Shown: piece by piece, positions 27,401 to 35,019 of the stretch | Numbering within the stretch: position 1 is the stretch's first letter | Layout: every line of letters starts with the position of its first letter | Origin: Owenia fusiformis | Lineage: Eukaryota > Annelida > Polychaeta > Sabellida > Oweniidae | Length of the DNA: 60,000 bases | Assembly: GCA_903813345.2 (NCBI GenBank) | Contig: CAIIXF020000009.1 | Location: 28,062,740 to 28,122,739 of the forward strand | Reading direction: 5' to 3' | Position numbers and translations under genes: made by a program | Notes under the pieces: generated by a model | The model's input: only the letters and a program-made list of their open reading frames with translations | Told to the model about the DNA's origin: nothing | The model's database searches: none

Positions 27401-30400
27401 ATTGTGACGTCACTAAAAGACAGAATCCATTCGGTGATCGCAAATCATCAATTAGGGCAGTTTGGCCTTCGTCATAAGAGTTTATCAGACTTCACGCATG
27501 CTCAGGAGAAAAACCATCAACCAATAACGTTTATAAATCAATTTTGCGCATGCGCCTTACAACGGTAAAGAAATTCGTATTTATAAACGAACCAATTTGA
27601 GATAACCCGATATCAGTCGGAGAAATCTGACGATCTACGAAAGTCACTTCAAAAAATCAAATGCGGACTGACGGCGTATTCTACTATGTTTGGATCTAAG
27701 ATTTTCAGTATAGATAAAGTCTTTTATGATCTTTCGAATGAGGTAAGTCTCTAGTTCGAAAGACAATCGTATCAACTTGAACAAAAGTTGAGTTTTGACG
27801 AAAAATTTTAACATGCGCAGAAGTCCCATTTTCGTTGTACCATCTTGACTGGAATTAGTTCATCTATTCCATGTCATGTGACCATGAATAAGCCAATGAG
27901 CATCTAGAATACATTTGAGGTATATAATAATACATAATTTTGACCGCTAATCACCCAATCAGAATCGAGTATTTCAACACTAACAATACATTTTGTTGCC
28001 CGCTCATCAACCAATCAGAATTGAGTATTTCAATTGAGGTACTAACAACACAAAATGACTGATACATGTATCTGTTGTCTTTCCAAAATTATATTAGTTA
28101 TTTGTAAGCAATTTCCATACGGTAAATCAAGGGCATTTAATTTAGAAAATGTATAATCTTTATTTTTCAAATACAATATCAATGAGATTGCCTCCCGGGG
28201 ATTCTGTACTTTATTTAGTTTGCCTTGAATATCCTTTTAAGTGTGATGTAGACAAAGAAACCAAACAAAATACGTTTCGTTCATGGACCACTGACTCACA
28301 CGTTTTATTCATGTCCCGACCTACACCTGTAAACAGAACATAAAACAGTTTCTCTTGTTGTTCAATGATACATTATATTGGCGTTTTTGCATCAGCCCAT
28401 TGGTGTTGTTGCATCATCGATAAGAAACAGAGTGGTGTTGTTGCATCAATAGTGAGGAATTAAAACCACGAATTTATCGCTTCTTGATGATGCTACATGT
28501 ATACCAATGACAGTTTTTTAAAATATAGATCATGCGCTAACTGCATGTGTATAATTATTGAGCAACTCGTCCTAGAAATGGGTGTAAATTGGGAAAACAA
28601 AACATCGTACGAAAATCTATCACCGGAAGTCTGGCCATCTTGATGCAACAACACGGTGTTGTTGCATCACGATACCCCCCAGTGGACAATGGACTGAAAT
28701 GTTTCAGGTTTTAAAACTCAAAAGAATTTTCAATGAAAATGTATGTATGTTATATCCACTGTCTATGGTAGTGCATTGAATGTGCTTAAGTAGGAATAGA
28801 ATGTTTTACACTAAACATGTACGCTACATAATATACATGTACACTATTGATTGTACATGTACACTAGGTAATATACATGTATGCTACATACATGTAATAT
28901 ATACCTCTAAATATATATCTCACATAATATACATGTATGCTACATAATATATACCTCTAAATATATATCTCACATAATATACATGTATGCTACATAATAT
29001 ATACCTCTAAATATATATCTCACATAATATACATGTATGCTACATAATATATACCTCTAAATATATATCTCACATAATATACATGTATGCTACATAATAT
29101 ATACCTGTAAATATATACCTCACATAATAAACATGTACACTTCATTATATAGAAATGTTCTCTGTTTTAGACCTGTGCACAGGATTCTGTGAGGCTGGCA
29201 AGTCTTGCATTATTGACCAAGATGGCAACCCACTATGTTCAACAGTTGGCTCAACAAAGTCATGTAAGTTCACTCTACTTTCATTTTAAAAGGACGTAGA
29301 TAGAGAGAGACAAATTGAGAATAAGTTTAGAAAGAATTCTCAGAATTTAAGAATTTCCTCTTATCACACAATGTCAAGTTTTAAAATGTTTATTAAGTTT
29401 CAAAATGTCCCCAAATATCTGTTATAAAATCACGAAAAATAAAATATCCCCCGTTTAATTTAAAGCTGATAATTGTTTTTCCTGAATACATTTTTGATTG
29501 TATACATTTGTATTATGATATTTCTCATGCTGTTTTCAGCTGTAGATGTTGTGGGAATTACTCTTGGTGCTACTGGGGCAGTGGTGGCTGTAATCTTTAT
29601 CATTGCAATCATCATCTTCTGCATGTAAGATTCACCACTTTTGATATTTATATTTTTATCACCTTCAGCATGTAAGATTCACCACACAATATATACAATT
29701 TTTAATATTTATTATTATCAAAACAAATTTTGCTTCTTACATGTGAATGTTAATGCAGTAAATGCTCACATTAGATGTTACAGAATATTCTTAAAAGAGA
29801 GAGCCAGTTATGCTCAGGCTCAACAACAAAGTGTAATATGAATTATTATTGTCAAAATTAAATATAATTATTAACCATAGAAAATATTCAAAATAAACTT
29901 AGGGAAATCTTAAACAAACAAACAACGAAACTTAACTTGTTTTGTTATTTCTTAAATAGGAAGAAGAAAAACAGCAAGGTTGAAAGAGAGTCACTCTACA
30001 ATGGGCATGGCCAGTATAATCGTGAGATGTCTAACTACAATGGTGGATACATTGACGATGATCTCGGCAAACACCCTATTCCCGAGCAAACTCCAACCCC
30101 TCCGAATAAACGAGTGTGGAAGGAGATCAGCCATGTTTACTTGTCGGAGGTAGAGCCAAGAGTGATTTTGAATTTACGAACTGAATCTACTCGATTATAA
30201 CACTTACAGAGCTAATGCTATTTCATTGTTATAACACATATTTGTGGATCTTTTCTTGCCATCTGGCTGAGCTTGTGCTGAACTAACTCTGTTGCTCAAA
30301 TATTGCACTTGTTCATTTAATATTCTTGAAATCTGTGTGACTTAGGGAGTACTAACCTTGTATTGGTGTATACGATACTAACATTTGTAAATTGTTTCCT

Positions 30401-32517
30401 CAATTTACGTTTATAATCTATTCCTTAACAGAATCAGCCCTTTTGATGTTAAGAACTTACTCTCTTAATATAATTTCGGCCTTTTCTATTCACAAATTGA
30501 GGTCTTGTATTGAAACTAAAGAGACCGTATTGGGAGTCAGGTCTTAACATTATTATTGGTGCTGTAGTGTGATACTTTCCTCTTGTAATTGTTGACTTTA
30601 TTTTTATTATGCTTGTATGAACCTATATTTCAGCAAGATAAACAAGACTGTAAACTTGAGTAAGAAAGAATTGATATATAAGTCATTTTTATGTATATAG
30701 CTCAGATATGTTAAAGCCTGGGAAACCTATTGGAATAACATAACATACTAAGATAACATAATAAGACCAAGATGCAATTTGAGGTACTAGGCTTTAATAT
30801 TTCTCAGTTTTTAGGGTTTCGGGCTTGTAAAGTGCAAAATGTGCAGAAAGTTCTCCATGGGCTTTTTGGACATTTGGTATTCTACTGTCTTGTGTGTTTT
30901 TGTATAGTTAAGGAAACTCAACACAATATACAGGCTGGTCCAAAATATTGTATGAATAAGATTTATTTTGAAAATTGACAACCATTTTGTTCCGTCCATT
31001 CTATATTTCATGGTGCATGTTTTTCATATAATCAAAGATTATGTAACTCATCAGAAATAAATATTTGCTTTTATTATTTTATAAATATTTCATTAATTTT
31101 ATTAACATTTAACTTTACACAAAAATACAGTAACATCTTCCAATGTGAACATTTTGATGTTTTGGAATATTGAAGCAATTGTCATGCAGGTTTGCAATTC
31201 CAAGTGTGTTTCACTTTATAGGTTTCACTGTATATTACATTTAACCCTCTACCTCTTGGAATTCTGGCTTTACTTCACATTTCATTCATTATTAACACAG
31301 TCGCTTGGTTTGCCTCGTCATATATTTGCAAGTTTGGAGCTCACCCTGCCACTCTGTGATCAGAATCACTTGTGCTGAGTGGATCCACATTGGTCATTTA
31401 CACTAACAATGAAGAACTTGAATGCTTTTGACTTCAACCATTTTGGAGAAGACTTTCTTCCCCATATTGTTGAAAAATGGATTAACTGTAATCAGACTTT
31501 GCAGTGAGAGTTAAAATTAAAGTTGTACATTTATTGGCTATTGGTTAGATACTGAAGACAGCATTGAATTAATGCAAGAAATATTATCCATTCTGTGAGA
31601 ACCCAATTTACATGAATCCAAGAAAAAACATATTTCTTGAAAGAAAGCCATGACCTTTGGGCAGGATATATGTTAGGATTATTTAAACTTCTTCATGTAC
31701 GTACTTGCTTGTCATTTAGCCTACTGTATTTTTTTTAATTCCGCTTGCATTTTTTGTTTCTTTTTTTATTAACCTTCACCACCTTTATCATTATGTGTTA
31801 TTCCTAGTTAACCCTGTACTACATTTTTCACTTAGATTTTTATTTAGTCTACACTACGTGTTTTTTTTCATTTAGTCTACATGTTTTTCATTTAGTCTAC
31901 ATGTTTGTCATTAAGCCTATATGTTTGTCATTTAGTCTACATGTTTTTTATTTAGTCTACATGTTTGTCTTGTGTTTGCTTTGCTTCTAACCTTGGTGTG
32001 AGTATTTATCTTTACTAAATAATCATTTTTCTGTGTAGCATTTCTTCTCATTTATTTTTGTATTTGTAACTCTATTTCTTTTCATTGTTAACATACTAGT
32101 ATCTCTATTAACAGCTTTTTATGTCACCAACAGAAGAATATTTTGTGGACAATGTTCGGTGATTGGTTTTAGCATCTGTAACAAATGGCAGGTTGTGAAA
32201 TTTTGTGTTTTAATGGCTTTTTATCATTAAATATTTTCTAAATATTATATAGAGTTATGTTACTCCTGTTTATTGTTTATTAAATTATGAATATATTTTA
32301 GGGAGACTTCTACCAGAAGTACGACGACTACCAGTTCAAGCTACCGCGGGCTAGTGCCAAAAACCCGAGTAAGTCCACTGACCCAAAAGGTCACAGTGGA
32401 AATGGCCAATCAAAAAACAGCAAATCCAGGAGCGGAAACCACTACCTCCCACGCCCAGCTATAAGCGGGAAAGGGCCAAGGTCAGAGGATTATGGTTTTA
32501 AACCACCAAGGAAATGA
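265..32517 (+). CDS. SVEP1-like multidomain transmembrane protein, 34 exons, 5' end outside window
   Basis: I joined 34 exons by acceptor/donor sites and phase: 265-471, 1013-1329, 1524-1779, 2022-2183, 2380-2541, 3058-3219, 3725-3925, 4421-4547, 4824-5038, 5292-5401, 5710-5956, 6553-6680, 7755-7948, 8215-8339, 8694-8836, 10808-10922, 11107-11269, 11609-11827, 11968-12248, 12830-12973, 13250-13345, 17038-17241, 17737-17863, 18405-18548, 18857-19011, 19323-19484, 19808-19969, 20250-20411, 20722-20883, 22562-22687, 29171-29263, 29540-29624, 29960-30149, 32302-32517. Every junction keeps the frame, giving about 1,919 residues and a TGA stop. Sushi, GCC2/GCC3, EGF, pentraxin, HYR and Sushi in this order resemble the vertebrate secreted matrix protein SVEP1; the C-terminal membrane helix and cytoplasmic tail do not. 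An adhesion or receptor role at the cell surface is inferred. No signal peptide is visible because the N-terminus is missing. Single exon ends could be off by a few bases. Confidence 0.88.
1013..1779 (+). CDS. Exons 2-3: module X between Sushi and GCC2/GCC3 repeats
   Basis: Exon 2 (1013-1329) ends at a GTAAGT donor in phase 0; exon 3 (1524-1779) follows in phase 0. Together they give about 191 residues with helical and beta-strand-like stretches and scattered cysteines, ending in a Cys-Pro-Ala-Gly motif that leads into the first GCC2/GCC3 repeat. I recognise no named domain. Exons 23-25 occupy the same position (after a Sushi, before GCC2/GCC3 repeats) and have similar features, so the two are probably paralogous modules. 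The exon 2 acceptor has a weak pyrimidine tract and is the least certain boundary. Confidence 0.65.
2022..3219 (+). CDS. Exons 4-6: three GCC2/GCC3 (ephrin-receptor-like) repeats
   Basis: Three exons (2022-2183, 2380-2541, 3058-3219) are each exactly 162 nt and phase 1-1, so each adds one complete 54-residue module. Each shows the GCC2/GCC3 pattern: C-x-x-G-x-Y/F, then C-x-x-C-P, x-G-x-Y, C-x-x-C-P and a terminal Ser-x-Cys. The third is more divergent. The same family is found in SVEP1, SCUBE and ephrin receptors. Long pyrimidine-rich acceptors precede exons 5 and 6. Confidence 0.82.
3244..3560 (+). repeat. Dispersed repeat family R1, copy 1 (intron 6)
   Basis: Shares a clear but diverged match with 35020-35420: both have GTTAC(T/C)AGTTTC(A/G)CCAC followed by AGGT(A/G)GCT, then CAGTAAAAGAAA and an ATATTTCA block in the same order and spacing. 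No ORF. The type is unknown; ends are approximate. Confidence 0.6.
3725..10922 (+). CDS. Exons 7-16: array of 14 EGF-like domains
   Basis: Ten exons (3725-3925 to 10808-10922) encode about 535 residues with 14 six-cysteine EGF-like domains. Most carry the calcium-binding signature (D/E)-I-(D/N)-E-C at the start and the hydroxylation-type C-x-(D/N)-x4-(Y/F)-x-C motif. Several domains are split across introns, at Pro-Gly before the last disulfide loop (phase 1) or just before Cys5 (phase 2), so the array was not built only from one-exon modules. The 14th ends at exon 16 just before the pentraxin-like block. Rigid calcium-binding EGF rods typically serve adhesion or Notch-like contacts. The exon 15-16 intron contains a tRNA-derived SINE and a 1.6-kb foldback element. 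Confidence 0.88.
5391..5535 (+). repeat. Tandem copies of the exon 10 splice donor
   Basis: The true donor at 5402 (GTAAGT, then CCCTCTAAATTAT) is followed by three more units of about 35-50 nt, each with a CATGC-like exon end, a GT or near-GT and CC(C)TTTAAATTAT or TCTCTTTAAATTAT. The second copy reads GCATG then GTATGT and could act as a donor. Confidence 0.75.
6854..7120. repeat. Dispersed repeat with GGCTCAC/GTGAGCC hairpin and GTCC-rich tract
   Basis: Starts with the short palindrome GGCTCAC-ACA-GTGAGCC (6854-6870), then a run of GTCC/GTCT units to about 6950. The layout (short hairpin, then GTCC-rich tract) is shared with 14140. The rest of this intron to about 7740 has no ORF of interest and probably belongs to the same element; the right end was not found. 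Confidence 0.55.
8943..9013 (+). mobile_element. tRNA-derived SINE head
   Basis: A tRNA-like segment with an A box at 8952-8965 (TAGCTCATGTGGTA) and a B box at 8990-9001 (GGCTTCGATTCC), correctly spaced. The acceptor stem does not pair as in a functional tRNA and a T-rich run follows, so this is the polymerase III head of a SINE rather than a tRNA gene. The 3' end is unclear because a foldback element starts about 80 nt downstream. Confidence 0.65.
9095..10675. mobile_element. 1.58-kb foldback element, arms about 724 bp, 8-bp target duplication
   Basis: The left arm 9095-9818 is the near-perfect reverse complement of 9951-10675, with a 132-nt loop. An encoded 70-residue open frame is identical in both arms, showing how little they have diverged. 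The element is flanked on both sides by the perfect 8-bp repeat ATTATTTT (9087-9094 and 10676-10683). It starts CATAGGAGAC. No transposase is encoded. The 8-bp duplication fits hAT-like or P-like superfamilies; the class is inferred. It lies in intron 15. Confidence 0.9.
11107..12248 (+). CDS. Exons 17-19: pentraxin/laminin-G-like domain
   Basis: Three exons (11107-11269, 11609-11827, 11968-12248; phases 1-2-2-1) encode about 221 residues. Visible features are an early Phe-rich strand, a C-x-W strand, a DGAWHH motif, an LYIDG strand, an MLGQ strand and a Phe-x-Gly-Glu-Leu-x-x-Val helix lead-in followed by Leu-Thr-Pro and a Cys. This is the order seen in pentraxin and LamG-type sandwich folds. 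A short EGF-like tail ([12 protein letters not shown]) closes the block. In SVEP1 a pentraxin domain also follows an EGF array, which is a main reason for the family call. Confidence 0.75.
12830..13345 (+). CDS. Exons 20-21: HYR domain
   Basis: Exons 12830-12973 and 13250-13345 (phases 1-1) encode about 80 residues. The start, [13 protein letters not shown], matches the D-x-x-x-P-x-x-x-x-C-P opening of HYR (hyalin repeat) domains; a W-x-x-P-x-x-x-D-N-x-G-V stretch follows; the second exon gives Y-x-A-x-D-x-x-G-N-x-A-x-C, the HYR ending. HYR domains are immunoglobulin-like adhesion modules. Confidence 0.85.
14140..15969. mobile_element. 1.8-kb non-autonomous element inserted in the LicD gene
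   Basis: Bounded by the inverted termini ATGTCCCCACC (14140) and GGTGGGGACAT (ending 15969). Near the left end is a GTCT/GTCC-rich tract (14206-14260). Most of the inside is a tandem array of a 162-bp unit. No ORF. The flanks are T runs on both sides, so a 3-4 bp target duplication (TTT/TTTT) is likely but not certain. The interrupted LicD reading frame supplies the pre-insertion sequence and so fixes the boundaries. Confidence 0.82.
14520..15925. repeat. Tandem array of a 162-bp unit inside the element
   Basis: The landmark CCATTTTGGATTT recurs at 14738, 14901, 15063, 15223, 15386, 15548, 15710 and 15873, spacings 160-163 nt. A degenerate copy is at about 14521. Each unit holds TCTTGTCTGTAAAGTC, a GTGAACCGTTTGGTAGATCA block and GATGATTCTTAGTATG. 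Confidence 0.9.
17038..17241 (+). CDS. Exon 22: second Sushi (CCP) domain
   Basis: Flanked by TCTAATTTCAG and GTAAGT, phase 1-1. It encodes about 68 residues with four cysteines and a conserved Gly-Ser-Trp near the end, as in Sushi domains. It resembles exon 1 in length and cysteine spacing (YCRVQCTD here, SCNVRCPR there). The preceding 3.7-kb intron holds the interrupted LicD gene. Confidence 0.8.
17530..17670 (+). repeat. TATGTCACC dispersed repeat, copy 1
   Basis: TTTTATGTCACCACC, then a GTTGGTGATT/CGGTTGGTGTCTGTAACAAATGG core and CATGTTAATGCCTTG. Another TATGTCACCACC start follows at 17653. At least five related copies occur elsewhere in the window. Confidence 0.7.
17737..19011 (+). CDS. 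Exons 23-25: second module X with furin-type site
   Basis: Exons 17737-17863, 18405-18548 and 18857-19011 (phases 1-2-2-1) encode about 142 residues. The first has a predicted helix rich in Ala, Arg and Glu; the second has a Cys-rich stretch followed by GSRKKRQ, a textbook furin-type cleavage site, then acidic beta-strand-like sequence; the third ends in C-A-E-G-Q-V-L just before the next GCC2/GCC3 array. The position equals that of exons 2-3. Cleavage here would leave an ectodomain linked to a membrane stub, perhaps by disulfides; this is inference. Confidence 0.7.
19323..20883 (+). CDS. Exons 26-29: four GCC2/GCC3 repeats
   Basis: Exons 19323-19484, 19808-19969, 20250-20411 and 20722-20883 are again each exactly 162 nt, phase 1-1. 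Each encodes C-x-x-G, then C-x-x-C, G-x-Y, C-x-x-C and T-T-x-x-x-G-x-x-x-x-S-x-C. They match exons 4-6 in length and cysteine pattern, which supports one ancestral 162-nt exon multiplied many times. Confidence 0.85.
21016..22125. mobile_element. 1.1-kb non-autonomous DNA transposon, hAT-like
   Basis: Ends are inverted repeats of about 190 nt starting CAGGGTGGTCC (left) and finishing GGGCCCACCCTG (right). Flanks are TACATATA (21008-21015) and TACATATG (22126-22133), a 7-of-8 target duplication. CAGGG ends with an 8-bp duplication fit hAT elements; the class is inferred. No transposase ORF. It lies in intron 29. Confidence 0.8.
22505..22561 (+). repeat. Duplicated acceptor region of exon 30
   Basis: CCATTATAAACTAATG, then CTCCCATTATTAATTAATAG ending at 22520, is followed by a near-copy ending with the true acceptor ACTAATAG at 22561. 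The upstream AATAG is a possible alternative 3' splice site 41 nt from the true one. Confidence 0.6.
22562..22687 (+). CDS. Exon 30: calcium-binding EGF domain
   Basis: Encodes one complete cbEGF of 42 residues starting DKDEC, with the asparagine-rich [17 protein letters not shown] core typical of fibrillin-type cbEGFs rather than the Notch-type EGFs of exons 7-16. The acceptor AATAG is preceded by a near-copy of itself 41 nt upstream. Confidence 0.82.
23974..24062 (+). repeat. Dispersed repeat R2, uninterrupted copy
   Basis: Matches the sequences that flank the 33852-34502 transposon: the AATAGCATTGTATAACTGCA side and the GAGAACGATGTACAACTCCT side are directly joined here. It therefore shows an empty-site allele of that family. 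Confidence 0.7.
24259..24432. repeat. Imperfect palindrome with CCCGAGG-type centre
   Basis: CAAATAGTGACTGCC at 24259 pairs with GGCAGTCACTATTTG ending at 24432; GGGAATATCCTGTC pairs with GACAGGATATTCCC. The loop reads CCCGAGGCTGCAGGCCGAGG. It is probably a separate foldback MITE nested in the 5.7-kb element. Confidence 0.7.
25151..25617. mobile_element. 467-bp MITE nested in the 5.7-kb element
   Basis: Terminal inverted repeats of about 25 nt: GGCCCAAATGCCCTAAT with CGTCAC at left, GTGACGTGAATTAGGGCAG then TTTGGCC at right. About 450 nt are almost identical to the start of the 26480-27468 element, so this is an internally deleted relative. Confidence 0.75.
26480..27468. mobile_element. 989-bp sister element of the 25151 MITE
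   Basis: Starts with the same GGCCCAAATGCCCTAATACG and ends ATTAGGGCAGTTTGGCC. Its first 450 nt repeat 25151-25600 with few changes; the rest is extra sequence absent from the shorter copy. No ORF beyond a 62-residue frame shared by both copies. Confidence 0.72.
28871..29145 (+). repeat. 50-bp AT-rich minisatellite before exon 31
   Basis: A 50-nt unit (CACATAATATACATGTATGC, then TACATAATAT, ATACCTCTAA, ATATATATCT) repeats in register at 28921, 28971, 29021 and 29071, with partial, variant copies on each side. It ends about 30 nt before the exon 31 acceptor. Confidence 0.9.
29171..32517 (+). CDS. Exons 31-34: juxtamembrane stub, transmembrane helix and cytoplasmic tail
   Basis: Exon 31 (29171-29263) gives a 31-residue stub with four cysteines. 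Exon 32 (29540-29624) encodes a membrane helix of about 24 hydrophobic residues ([17 protein letters not shown] core). Exon 33 (29960-30149) starts with the stop-transfer KKKNSK and a tail with many tyrosines and the proline-rich [10 protein letters not shown]. Exon 34 (32302-32517) continues in phase 0 with DFYQKYDDY and a basic, Ser/Lys-rich end. If the exon 33 donor is not used, 16 other residues are added before TAA at 30198-30200. Tyr and Pro motifs suggest phosphorylation and SH3 contacts (inference). Confidence 0.75.
29614..29680 (+). repeat. Duplicated donor region of exon 32
   Basis: CTTCTGCAT followed by GTAAGATTCACCAC at the true donor (29625) recurs as CTTCAGCAT followed by GTAAGATTCACCAC at about 29663-29685. 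The second GTAAGA is an equally good donor 44 nt downstream. Confidence 0.75.
30150..32301 (+). other. Last intron, with repeats
   Basis: No coding exon seen. It holds a CAGG(C)TGGTCCAAAA motif at 30931 like the end of the 21016 transposon, a short CATTTAGTCTACATG tandem (31868-31975) and a TATGTCACC repeat (32115-32225). The first 51 nt are open in frame with exon 33. Confidence 0.55.
32115..32225 (+). repeat. TATGTCACC dispersed repeat, copy 2
   Basis: TTTTTATGTCACCAAC, a TTCGGTGATTGG core, CTGTAACAAATGGCAG and a TTTTAATGGCTTTTT end, in the same order as copy 1. Confidence 0.65.
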
Positions 32518-32651
32518 GAATGCTACATTTTAACTTGAGAAGGATAATCAAGATTATTTTAGTGTAGATGATGCTATACAATTGTATGTATCCTTTAAAG
32601 TAAAGTACATTTTAATCTGCATAAATACTGAAGTACAATGTCAAAATTTTG

Positions 32652-32657
32652 AATAAA
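32652..32657 (+). terminator. Candidate polyadenylation signal of the SVEP1-like gene
   Basis: AATAAA lies 135 nt after the TGA stop of exon 34 and is the first canonical hexamer downstream. Confidence 0.5.
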
Positions 32658-33851
32658 TCTTAGTATTTTTCTAATACCATATAAGGATATTACGTTATGA
32701 AACAGGGTGCTGGCTTAAGAGGACATGACCAAATCTTCGACAATTTTCCTGGAGAAAATTAGTCCACATCAAAATCCTTTTGAAAAGGAAATGAAATACA
32801 TGTCATGTATATTTTTAATTGAGAATTATATGTATTTTATAGGGGTAGTGTATTTTATCAGGGTATTTGATTATATCTCCAGTATTGTTTGTTTTTGATA
32901 TAGAATACAAAATGTATATGTATTTACATTAGATATGATGTAACTAATTAATGTCATATATTTGTCTGGTATTGTTCATTTCATTTCTTCACAGAACCTC
33001 ACTGTATGTTTTATTTGAGAAAATGGATATTAAAATTGCAATGATATTAAAAATGTTCAGAAATTTGATGATGAAATTTCTACTTATAATTTTGTTACTC
33101 AAATTAGCTGTTTAAGTCAGGCTATGAATTCCACACATACAGCATGAGAAAGAACCAAATGTGAAGGTCATTGGAGGATATAGATGGCGACTCTGTTGTT
33201 ACATATTATTTTCTTGTACACAAGAAGTTGGGAACAACCAACTTATGATACTCCATCTATATGGGTCAACAAATATTATACATTGTATACACTGCTTACT
33301 GACAACAAGATGGTGTTTCCAAAATGGGTGCTATGTTGAATTACATGTAGGGCTTCATTGGTATATTTACCTTCATTGTCCCTGGACTGGCTGATGTGGC
33401 AATATTGAACATTTGGTTCTGTCTCATTTTATATGTTTGATTCCAACAGCTATGTACAATACACATATTTAGCATATACACATATGATTTAGCAGTAGTA
33501 TACATGTATTTTTCTACTCCTATCATTTTGTATCATTCAATAAAAATAAACTAAAAATTCTACCTGATCTGACTATTCTTGTTAAATGATATGCAAGTAA
33601 ATCAGTCTTCGTAAACACCTCTCTCTAGTGAACACATGTGTCTAACGAACACCCCTTAGGCTTTTCAGCTCGTACTTCACTGACTCCTTTATAAAATTGC
33701 ATCTCTGTAGTGAACACTTACCAACAGTGAACATATTTTGTGGCTTCACAGGTGTTCACTATATACAGGTGTTTATCCCACCCTAAGTGCTTTATACGAT
33801 ATAATAGCATTGTATAACTGCAATATAAAACCAACACTTATCGTATATAAC

Positions 33852-34502
33852 GGTAAAGATTAAAAGGTGGATTGGATCGAGTGGATTGGATTCATGTAAA
33901 AGGTGGATTGGATTGGCTATCTTCAAAATATGCATTTTCCAAAAAAAATTATATTTATCTCCCTTTAACATGTTTAAGAAGATTGGTGCTCTCTTCACTT
34001 GCACAATGTCAAATTAAAGATGTAATATTATTTTGCTTGGGTGGGCTAGAAGGATGACCTGGTACCCGCTTTCTGATACACGATCTTATTCATTCCAAGT
34101 GTAATTTGAGACATTTCATAAATCATAAGGCAGACTGGTTTGAAGATCCATAACATCTGTTTCCAATCCAAACTGAACATACCAGAAATGTTTTGTGAAC
34201 ATTCACAAATTAATTTGAATGACAGGTTTCTTTTTTTAAAGATCTATGTCTTACAAAAGTTGATTTACAAGGGAAAGCGGTTAAATACTTAAGAGTGTCC
34301 ATGAACTAATTGAAGTATGTATTTGTCATTGCTTTGTTCTGATTTCTCAAAAGGGACCTGTAATACTGTAGAGGGAAATTGTTTAGAGGGAGATCAACAG
34401 AAATTTTTTTATAAGAAATTCCACATTTTGAAGATTCCCGATCCAATCCACCTTTTACATGAATCCAATCCACTCGATCCAATCCACCTTTTAATCTCTA
34501 CC
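33852..34502. mobile_element. 651-bp MITE with perfect 8-bp target duplication
   Basis: Starts GGTAAAGATTAAAAGGTGG and ends with the inverted CCACCTTTTAATCTCTACC; the arms pair for about 125 nt and include repeated GGATTGGAT motifs. Flanked by TATATAAC on both sides (33844-33851 and 34503-34510). It sits inside a copy of repeat R2 whose uninterrupted form is at 23974-24062. No transposase. The class is unknown; 8 bp suggests a hAT-like or related mechanism. Confidence 0.9.
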
Positions 34503-34643
34503 TATATAACTCTTGAGAACAATATGCAACTCCTGGATAGTGTCTCCTGGGCAGCATATACAATTCTTCAACTTGATATACAACTGTTGAATTTAGATTA
34601 ACCTTTTATTGATTAAAGATTATTGTGGGATAATAAGCTCATA

Positions 34644-34929
34644 TAATGGTTGATTCTGTATATCATTATTCTCTCTTGGTCACTCGTGAATATATCATTC
34701 ATGTATACTCACTTGAGTATAAACACGATATACAGAATCAACCATTAGTATATAACCTCATCGTATCCCATTGGATGCAACTAATGCCTGTTGGCTACTG
34801 GATTATCCAACTATTTTATGACCAAATCATTTAGATATGAATGGAATAGTGGCGTGTACTATTCATATTTATATCAGTTACCCATAAAATAGTAGGTTAA
34901 TCCGGTAGCCGACAGGCGTTAGTTGCATT
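34644..34929. repeat. Two adjacent hairpins
   Basis: Hairpin 1: GGTTGATTCTGTATATC at 34648 pairs with GATATACAGAATCAACC at about 34728-34744. Hairpin 2: ATGCAACTAATGCCTGT at about 34777 pairs with ACAGGCGTTAGTTGCAT ending at 34929. Both may be small foldback MITEs. Confidence 0.7.
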
Positions 34930-35019
34930 TGCGAAGACAAGGTTAAACAGATTTTAAAACATGGTCAGAAAACAGACAGGGGATGTGCTGTTATTTGGTC
35001 TCAATTACTCAGATGCGAG

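Larger units (their letters stand above)
22963..28684. mobile_element. 5.7-kb element with about 260-bp inverted termini and 6-bp target duplication
   Basis: Left terminus 22963-23220 and right terminus about 28430-28684 are inverted copies. Each has CACTGGGG followed closely by a hairpin (GATGCAACAACACC-GTGTTGTTGCATC). The flanks are the 6-bp direct repeat GACAAT at 22957-22962 and 28685-28690. The inside has no long ORF but holds further nested inverted-repeat elements. It fills most of intron 30. The superfamily is not recognised. Confidence 0.82.
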
